This document shows positions 57,567 through 64,000 of a stretch of 64,000 nucleotides of DNA, piece by piece. This DNA comes from Planctomycetota bacterium (lineage in GTDB: Bacteria > Planctomycetota > B15-G4): the NCBI GenBank assembly GCA_029259725.1, contig JAJDER010000178.1, positions 25,557 to 89,556 on the forward strand. The letters run 5' to 3'. Below the pieces are notes generated by a model. It made no database searches, had not been told where the DNA came from, and was given only the letters and a program-made list of their open reading frames with translations. Position numbers and translations under genes: made by a program. Numbering within the stretch: position 1 is the stretch's first letter; each line of letters opens with the position of its first letter.

Positions 57567-60164
57567 ATGGCCGCATCCCGCAACACCGTCCTGCCCGTGA
57601 TCCTGGTCGTCGCCGTGCTGGCGGTGGCCGGCGGTGCGTGGTTCCTGCTGTCGGAGCCGAGCGGCATCGACGACGTGGCACGGGTCGAGGACGACGCGGA
57701 CACGGGCCCGGGCGAGGTCTACGACGCCGCCGTGCGCGAGGTCGTGCCGGACCGTGAAGTGGAGCGCATCGCCGCACCCCGCGTGGACGACGACGGGCAT
57801 GCGTCCGAACGGCCGACCGCCGCGGCCCGCCTCGCCGGCCGGGCCGTGCGCGCCTCCGACGGCTCACCGCTCGTGGGTCTGGCGATGTCGGGCTCGTTCC
57901 AGCCGCAGAACCTCGACGAGGCCGCCAGCCGGCTGGTCACGGGCGAGGACGGCGGCTTCGAATTCGCGCTGCCCGTGGATGGCAAGGCCTGGTGGATCGA
58001 GATCGAGGCCGGCCCGCGCACGCCGCGCCATCGCCATCGCGAGGAGATCGCGCTGCATCGGGGCGAGACCGTCGAGGTCGAGCTGCGCGTCCCCGATGGT
58101 GGGCTCCTCTCCGGGAGCGTCGAGGACGGGGCCGGGCGCCCCCTCGCCGAGGTCACCGTGGCTGGCTGGAGCGGTTCGCGCTGGAGCCTGTCCGAGGAGC
58201 CCGACCGCACCTTCGTCACGGACGGTTCCGGGCACTGGGAGCTGCCGGCGCTGGGTCCGTCGTTCGTGCTCTCCGCCGAGGCCGACGGGCTGGTGCCGTC
58301 CTATCGGCTGCATGGCACGGTCGACGACGACGAGCACAAGCAGGGCCTGGTGCTCTTGCTCGAGCGTGCCGTGCCGGTGCGGGGACGCGTCGTGGACGCC
58401 TTCGAGCGGCCCGTCGAGGACGCGCGGATCCGAGCCGAGTCCCGCATGCCCGAAACCCCCACCGACGTGGACGGCGTCTACCGCATGGCGCTCACGGAAC
58501 GGGAGGGGAAGAGCGACGCGCAGGGGCGCTTCCTCCTCGAGGACGGCAGCGCACGGGAGTGGCGCGTGCACGTCGACCAGCAGGGCTACGCGCACTGGGA
58601 AGCGTGGCACGATCCCACCGGAGGCGACCTGCTCGTGCGCCTGTCCCGGGGGGCGACCGTGACCGGCACGGTGCTCTCCAGCGCCGGTGTGCCCTTGCCC
58701 GAGGCGGAGGTGATCCTCGACAGCGCGGGCCTCGAGTCGGCCAACAGCTCGCGGACCCGGACCGACGAGACCGGACACTACGCGATCGACAACCTGCGGC
58801 CCGACGACGTCGCGATCCTCTCGGTCGTGGCGCCGGGACACGCGGTCGAGGTGAAGCAGCCGGTCAGCCTGTCCGCCGACGGCGCGGCGCGGATCGACTT
58901 CGTGCTCGCGGCCGAGCGCGTGATCTCCGGCGTGGTCGTCGACACGGCCGGGCGCCCCGTGGTCGAGGCCAACGTGGCCATCGAGGGCGAGCGGATCGTG
59001 GACTACGTCGGCGGCCTGCGCCTGCCCACGCCGACCTGGGAGGTCCGCCACCGGCTCCACCAGCGTGCCACCGATGCCGACGGTCGCTTCCGCTTCGGCA
59101 ACCTCTACCCGGGGCTGTTCGCGGTCACGGTCACCGCACCGGACGACGACGCCCTGGTGGCCCAGGTCGACGCGGCTTCGGGAACCACCAACCTGCGCGT
59201 GGTGCTCGACCCCGACGCGGTGGTCGGCGTCACTTTCGAGGGCATCGCGCGCGATGCGCTGACGCTGCAACCGCTGCCGGTGTTCGAGGTCACACCGATG
59301 GTCGCCGGGGAGAACGGCGGCATGGCGGGCTACAGCCATCGGTTCGAGGACCCCACCGGCGCGTATCGCCTCACCGGCCTCGAGGGCGGCGTGATCCTGC
59401 TCATGGCGAACGCCGAGGACTACGCCACCTGGACCACCGAGCCGCTGGTCTACGCGCCGGGCGTGCACACCCTCGACATCCTGTTCCAGCCGCGGCGCAC
59501 CGCCGTCTTCCAGGTCGTGGACAGCCACGGGCAGCCGATCACCGGCGCCCAGCTGAACTTCCGGGACCAGGAGGGCCGCGACCTGACCGTCGAGCTCAGC
59601 GCGTCGACCGCGGGCGCATCGCTCTACGCCGACGGCCACGGCATCGCCCGCGCCTCCGGGCTGCCGGCCGAGTGGATCACGGTCTCCGTCTTCCGCTACG
59701 ACCTGCGCCAGACCGTGGACTTCCCGGTCGACCTCCGCGCCGCACCGCTCGGCCCGATTGAACTGGCCATGCCCGACCCGGGCGAGGTACAGGTCCCCGT
59801 GCACGTGTTCACCGCCGGCCTGCTCGCTCCGTCGCCGCAGGTGAGCACCGGGCTCGCCACCTTCGAGGACGACCTGGCCTCGGGACGGATCCGCTCCCTC
59901 GGGGTGCCGATCGAGATCGTCGTGACCGACGCGAGTGGCCTCGAGGTCTCCCGCGGGCGGGTCGAACCCGGCGAGACGACCGAGCCCGCGATCCACCTGC
60001 CGGCCCACGGCGCGCTGGGACGCTGGACGTCGGTGCCCTGGAAGCAGGAGATGTCGATGACCGTCCACGCGCCGGGCTACGCGCCGAGCGAGCTGGCCGG
60101 GTGCATCGGCTGCCTGGATGACTCGGGTGTGCCGGCGCTCTTCGTGGTGCTGATCCCCGAGTGA
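57567..60164 (+). CDS. Carboxypeptidase-regulatory-like-domain protein, membrane-anchored, 865 aa
   Basis: N-terminal TM; repeated GTVLSSAGVPLPEAEVILDSAG...TDETGHYAIDNLRPDD modules. Confidence 0.85.
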   Translation: MAASRNTVLPVILVVAVLAVAGGAWFLLSEPSGIDDVARVEDDADTGPGEVYDAAVREVVPDREVERIAAPRVDDDGHASERPTAAARLAGRAVRASDGSPLVGLAMSGSFQPQNLDEAASRLVTGEDGGFEFALPVDGKAWWIEIEAGPRTPRHRHREEIALHRGETVEVELRVPDGGLLSGSVEDGAGRPLAEVTVAGWSGSRWSLSEEPDRTFVTDGSGHWELPALGPSFVLSAEADGLVPSYRLHGTVDDDEHKQGLVLLLERAVPVRGRVVDAFERPVEDARIRAESRMPETPTDVDGVYRMALTEREGKSDAQGRFLLEDGSAREWRVHVDQQGYAHWEAWHDPTGGDLLVRLSRGATVTGTVLSSAGVPLPEAEVILDSAGLESANSSRTRTDETGHYAIDNLRPDDVAILSVVAPGHAVEVKQPVSLSADGAARIDFVLAAERVISGVVVDTAGRPVVEANVAIEGERIVDYVGGLRLPTPTWEVRHRLHQRATDADGRFRFGNLYPGLFAVTVTAPDDDALVAQVDAASGTTNLRVVLDPDAVVGVTFEGIARDALTLQPLPVFEVTPMVAGENGGMAGYSHRFEDPTGAYRLTGLEGGVILLMANAEDYATWTTEPLVYAPGVHTLDILFQPRRTAVFQVVDSHGQPITGAQLNFRDQEGRDLTVELSASTAGASLYADGHGIARASGLPAEWITVSVFRYDLRQTVDFPVDLRAAPLGPIELAMPDPGEVQVPVHVFTAGLLAPSPQVSTGLATFEDDLASGRIRSLGVPIEIVVTDASGLEVSRGRVEPGETTEPAIHLPAHGALGRWTSVPWKQEMSMTVHAPGYAPSELAGCIGCLDDSGVPALFVVLIPE

Positions 60165-60184
60165 CGGTCCCTTCCACGAGACGA

Positions 60185-60210
60185 CGGCGCCCGCCGTGAA
60201 GCGGGCGCCG
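60185..60210. terminator. Bidirectional hairpin between convergent genes
   Basis: cggcgcccgc-cgtgaa-gcgggcgccg, perfect 10-bp stem. Confidence 0.7.
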
Positions 60211-60239
60211 CCGGTTGTCTCGCGAGCAGGGGAGTGGCG

Positions 60240-62549
60240 TCAGAGCACGAAGGTGCCCAACACGGTGTTGACCCAGTCCGGGAAGGCCTCGAAGTTGCTG
60301 TCCGCCGAGACCTCGGCGAGCAGCATCCCGGTCTGCCCGTCGATCAGCAGAGCCAGCGAGTCGAGCGCCGCGGCCCGAGCCTCGCCCTTGACGGAGCGGT
60401 CCTTCAGCAGCCCGACCAGGCCGGCCACCATCTCGGACGACCCGTGGAACCACGCCGCCACGGTGAGCTGGTTGCGCAACATCGGATCGCGCAGATCGCG
60501 GATCTCGGCCACCAGCAGGCCTGCGTCTTCGGGGTGCCCCAGCAATCCGACCGCCTGGGCCACGGCCGCGCGTGCGGCGGGCCAGCTCTCCTCGGACAGG
60601 CGTTCGAGCAGGACCGGCCGCGCGGTGTCGGTCTCGAGCATGGCGAGGCTCAGGGCGGCGAACATGCGATGCCGCGGATCGGCGGACTCGACCAGGCGCT
60701 CCTGCAGGTCGTCGAACGCGAGCGGGTCCCGGGCGATGCCGCTGGCCAACACGTAGGCGCCGCGCGCGTCGGCATTGGACTCGCGCTTCACGCCCGCGCG
60801 CAGTGCGGCGCGCGCCACGTCGTCGCGCGTCTCCCGGGCGAGGACGCCCAGACCCAGCGCCGCCCAGGGTCGGTCGGCGTTCTTGCCGTGGCTCAGCTGC
60901 AGCATCAGGTAGTCGCGCGCCTGCTCGGTGGCCTGTTCGCCGATGGCGATCAGTGAGAAGCCGCGAGTGAGTGCATCACTCTCCAGCTCGTAGGCCGTCA
61001 ACAGGCGTTGCAGGACGTGCTCGTCGGGCATGGCGCCGAGAGCCAACGCCGCGGCGCGGCGTACCTCCAGGCTGTCGCCGGCGAGAGCGCGCACGAGGCT
61101 CGCTCCGAGGGCCGGGTCACCGTGCTGCACGAGCGCCTGCGCGGCCCGGCATCGCATGGCGTCGTCCAGGTCCGTGTCCTGCAGCGCGGCCTGGGCCGGC
61201 AGGATGAACGCCGAGCTCGGCGACAGACGGTCGTAGATGAACGCCGCCGCGCCGATCTCCTGGTGCTCGTCGCCGGCCATGCCGGCCAGGACGTCCTCGA
61301 CGAACCCGTCCACCGAGGCGGGCATGCCGTGGCGACGACCGATCCCGAGCCCCACCACGGCCAGGCTTCGGCCATACGCCGAGAGCATGCCGGTCTCTCC
61401 TCGCGCGCGGCCCGTGGTGGCCACCTCGAGCAACACCGTCGCCGCGGCCGGGCTCCCCGTGGCGCCCAGTCCGAGCAGCGCACAGTGGCGGACGAAGACC
61501 GAGCTGTCGCCGAGCAGTTCCGTCAGGTCCGCGACCGCGGTCCCCCCGGCAAGGCGTCCGTAGGACATGGCGGCGCTGCCGCGTACCTTCTCGTCGTCGT
61601 GATCGAGGTCCTTCTCGACCAGCGCGAGGACCTCACGACGATGGGACTGGGCCACGCCGGGTGGCAGACGCGGGATGATGGCGTAGCGTCCGCTCGAAGC
61701 CGCGACGTCCTGCTCCTCGAGCAGGCGCGACGGCCTCAGGAAGCGCGCCTTGTTCAGCTCCCACCACTGCCACCAGGCAGACTCCGCCAGCCCCGTGATC
61801 GGGCCCCCGCCCGCGCCGTCGCCCAGCGTGGTGCCGCTCCGCCCGCGCACGTTCCCGGTCCTGGCGCTTCCGCGAGTCGAGTTGGGATGGCCCGCCGGTG
61901 AGGTCGTCGTGGACGCCTTGGGTGCGCCGGCCTTGCCTCGCGAGCGCTTGCTCGCCGCGCCTCCCGTACCCGCCTTGGACGACGTGCCCGCGGCCGGCTG
62001 GGACACGGCGACGGTCTTCCCGGCACTCGCACTCGACGAGCTCCCCGACGCCGGCTTGGGGGGGAGCAGGGGCGCGTGGATGCGCGCTGCCTCGAGCATG
62101 GTCAGACCCACGCCTTCGGCCCAGCCGTGCAATCGCGCATCGTCGCGCAGGTCCATGATGTACGCGTGCGGACTCTCGCGCACGAAGGTCGCCAGCAGTT
62201 CCTCGGCACCGGAGACATCCATCAGATGCGCCACGGCGCAGTGGCGACCCGCGCTGTCCTCGAAACCCGGCAGACGGCGGGTTGCATCGGTCGTGTTCAC
62301 CGGGAACAACTCGGTGGACTCTCGGTACACAGCCAGCGCGTCGATCATCTCGGCGCGCTTCTCCCACTGCGCGGCGTCGAGGCCCTCCGGCTGGCGCGCG
62401 CGCAGCTCCTCGATCACCGTGGCGTAGTGGTCCTGCCAGCGCGCGACCGCATCGAGGTCGGGGCGGACACACTCACCCGCGTCATCCTGGACCAGCATCG
62501 TGGCGGCACCCAAGGCGCACAGGCCGAGCAGCATCGGGAGGATCTTCAT
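60240..62549 (-). CDS. Secreted HEAT-repeat protein with N-terminal FEDSAGRHCAVAHLM-type domain
   Basis: Signal peptide MKILPMLLGLCALGAATMLVQ; Ser/Thr/Lys-rich linker; HEAT-like VFVRHCALLGLGATGSPAAATVLLEVA and others. Confidence 0.83.
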   Translation of the reverse strand: MKILPMLLGLCALGAATMLVQDDAGECVRPDLDAVARWQDHYATVIEELRARQPEGLDAAQWEKRAEMIDALAVYRESTELFPVNTTDATRRLPGFEDSAGRHCAVAHLMDVSGAEELLATFVRESPHAYIMDLRDDARLHGWAEGVGLTMLEAARIHAPLLPPKPASGSSSSASAGKTVAVSQPAAGTSSKAGTGGAASKRSRGKAGAPKASTTTSPAGHPNSTRGSARTGNVRGRSGTTLGDGAGGGPITGLAESAWWQWWELNKARFLRPSRLLEEQDVAASSGRYAIIPRLPPGVAQSHRREVLALVEKDLDHDDEKVRGSAAMSYGRLAGGTAVADLTELLGDSSVFVRHCALLGLGATGSPAAATVLLEVATTGRARGETGMLSAYGRSLAVVGLGIGRRHGMPASVDGFVEDVLAGMAGDEHQEIGAAAFIYDRLSPSSAFILPAQAALQDTDLDDAMRCRAAQALVQHGDPALGASLVRALAGDSLEVRRAAALALGAMPDEHVLQRLLTAYELESDALTRGFSLIAIGEQATEQARDYLMLQLSHGKNADRPWAALGLGVLARETRDDVARAALRAGVKRESNADARGAYVLASGIARDPLAFDDLQERLVESADPRHRMFAALSLAMLETDTARPVLLERLSEESWPAARAAVAQAVGLLGHPEDAGLLVAEIRDLRDPMLRNQLTVAAWFHGSSEMVAGLVGLLKDRSVKGEARAAALDSLALLIDGQTGMLLAEVSADSNFEAFPDWVNTVLGTFVL

Positions 62550-62735
62550 CGCGCACTCCTTCTCATCGGGGTCTTCCCCGGGCGCGATCGCCCTCTCCAC
62601 CCGGCGATCGAACCCGGGCTCTCCGTCCTTCGTCCCCCACAGTAGTGGAGATCGCTGGGGAGGACACACGCCCCACGGTCCGTATTCGCCGCGATTCGGC
62701 CGCTTCCGGAACGGGCCTGGCGACGGCATCCTGGG

Positions 62736-63863
62736 GTGCCGATGACCACACAGATCTCCCTACGCCGTGCGGTGATGCTCGCGCTGCTCACCGTGGTCGC
62801 CGCGGGGCTGGCCTCGCTGAACGCTTGCCAGGGCCCCTTGCGCGTCGATCCGCTGCGGTACGCCACGCGCGAACCGAGCGTCGATGAACACCTCGCCGTG
62901 GCCCGGGAGTATGCGCCCTGGGTCCTGCATGCCGCCGACGCCGGCCGCGTGCGCGACGACATCCCGGCGGCCTTCGACTTCGACGGCGATCTCGACGGCG
63001 GCAACAACTGGGACAACCTGACGCGCTACGTGATCGAGCCCACGCTGGGCTACTCCGTCGTCGGCACCGAGACGCATTGGTTCCTCACCTATCACCTGTT
63101 CCACCCGCGCGATTGGTCGGACATCGACCTCGGGCTGCACATGACGCACGAGGGCGACGGCGAGAATCTCCAGGTGGTCGTGCGGCGGGAGGACGGACGG
63201 GTCGTGCTGCTCTACACCCAGGCGCACTACGTCGGCGAGGCCTACGTCCGCGAGGGGTTCGAGGCGTCCGCGGCCGAGGTCGAGCCGCGCGGCACGTTGC
63301 GCCTGGTCGACGACGACGGCCACCCCGATCCGGACGGAGCCCACGTGCTGGTCTACGTGCAGTCGGGCGGTCACGGCATCTACGGCGTGCCGGACTCCTG
63401 TGCGGACGTCGTGCTCGATGATGCGGGTGGCGTGCGTTTCGACGGTGCCGGCCTGCTGCTGCGGCCGGCTCGCCCCGACGAGCCGATCGCCGAGCCCGAC
63501 GCGGCCTTCACCCGGATCGATCCCGCCGACGCCTGGCCGTACCGGCTCGAGTCGGTGCCCGCCCAGCTGTGGCCAGGGCTGCGCGACGGATCCCTCATCG
63601 GCGAGGACCGCCTGCTCGATGGCACCGTCCCCTATCGCGACGCGCGACGCAGCCTGGACGTGCCGCGCTACCACGAGGGCGATCGCTTCAGCGGACCCTT
63701 CGGACCCGACCGCGGCATCTCGCCCTTCGCCGTGGACTTCGAGTTCGACGCGCCCCACCTCGGCGCGTTGCTCTTCGACCCGGCGCGTCGCTGGAGCGAG
63801 GCGCTGCTCCTGCCCGAGCCCTGGTCGACAGACTACGTCGTGGACCCGTTCACCGACGCCTAG
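62736..63863 (+). CDS. Putative lipoprotein, weakly Vps62-like
   Basis: Lipobox-like SLNAC; THWFLTYHLFHPRDWSDIDLGLHMTHEGDGENLQVVVRREDGR; VLVYVQSGGHGIYGV. Confidence 0.6.
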   Translation: MPMTTQISLRRAVMLALLTVVAAGLASLNACQGPLRVDPLRYATREPSVDEHLAVAREYAPWVLHAADAGRVRDDIPAAFDFDGDLDGGNNWDNLTRYVIEPTLGYSVVGTETHWFLTYHLFHPRDWSDIDLGLHMTHEGDGENLQVVVRREDGRVVLLYTQAHYVGEAYVREGFEASAAEVEPRGTLRLVDDDGHPDPDGAHVLVYVQSGGHGIYGVPDSCADVVLDDAGGVRFDGAGLLLRPARPDEPIAEPDAAFTRIDPADAWPYRLESVPAQLWPGLRDGSLIGEDRLLDGTVPYRDARRSLDVPRYHEGDRFSGPFGPDRGISPFAVDFEFDAPHLGALLFDPARRWSEALLLPEPWSTDYVVDPFTDA

Positions 63864-64000
63864 CAGCCCGTGCGCGAAGTGCTCTGCAGGCGAGGGCGTC
63901 TCGAGAGCGTCGGATCAAGGCGCAGGACCGGAGGCGAATCCGTGGATTCGTCGAGGATCCTGCAACGCCGAGCCGGCGTTCTCGAGGCGTCCTCGACGCG
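63862..64000. repeat. Long imperfect palindromic (MITE/REP-like) element, truncated by window end
   Basis: Nested arms 63891-63913 with 63973-63995 and cgaatcc 63935-63941 with ggattcg 63944-63950; left end agcagcccgt(g)cgc(g)aagt matches the 42699 copy. Confidence 0.75.

Noticed and set aside
57864-60068. 734-aa minus-strand ORF
   Set aside because: Antisense shadow of the carboxypeptidase-regulatory-like protein gene.

Overview
64 kb of high-GC bacterial chromosome. Gene content (paired DUF1501 and DUF1549/DUF1553 proteins, several FG-GAP/CRTAC1-like secreted proteins, multi-heme c-type cytochrome) suggests Planctomycetota or a relative; this taxonomic call is inference. About 45 protein-coding genes are supported. 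No tRNA, rRNA, CRISPR array or autonomous transposase was recognised. Housekeeping genes: lgt, hemB, pntA/pntB, aspA, cdd, msrA, a galactokinase-family gene and an HtrA-type protease. Points worth a second look: (1) a 10 kb array of CRTAC1/FG-GAP paralogs containing a decayed paralog remnant; (2) a translationally coupled methyltransferase / FAD-oxidoreductase / type III PKS operon whose PKS end overlaps a DUF72 gene antisense; (3) a DprE1-DprE2-UbiA-like trio followed by an SGNH hydrolase; (4) a secreted Cys-rich protein with cysteines spaced at 7 or 14 residues and 63-bp DNA repeats; (5) a CBS-domain protein with histone-H1-like tails; (6) a palindromic repeat starting exactly at a TAG stop codon, with an apparent internal-deletion copy 21 kb away; (7) a five-CXXCH cytochrome with an embedded PA14-like domain next to a sorbosone-dehydrogenase-like protein; (8) small tandem repeats concentrated at gene 3' ends. 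All calls come from reading the sequence; no searches were run.
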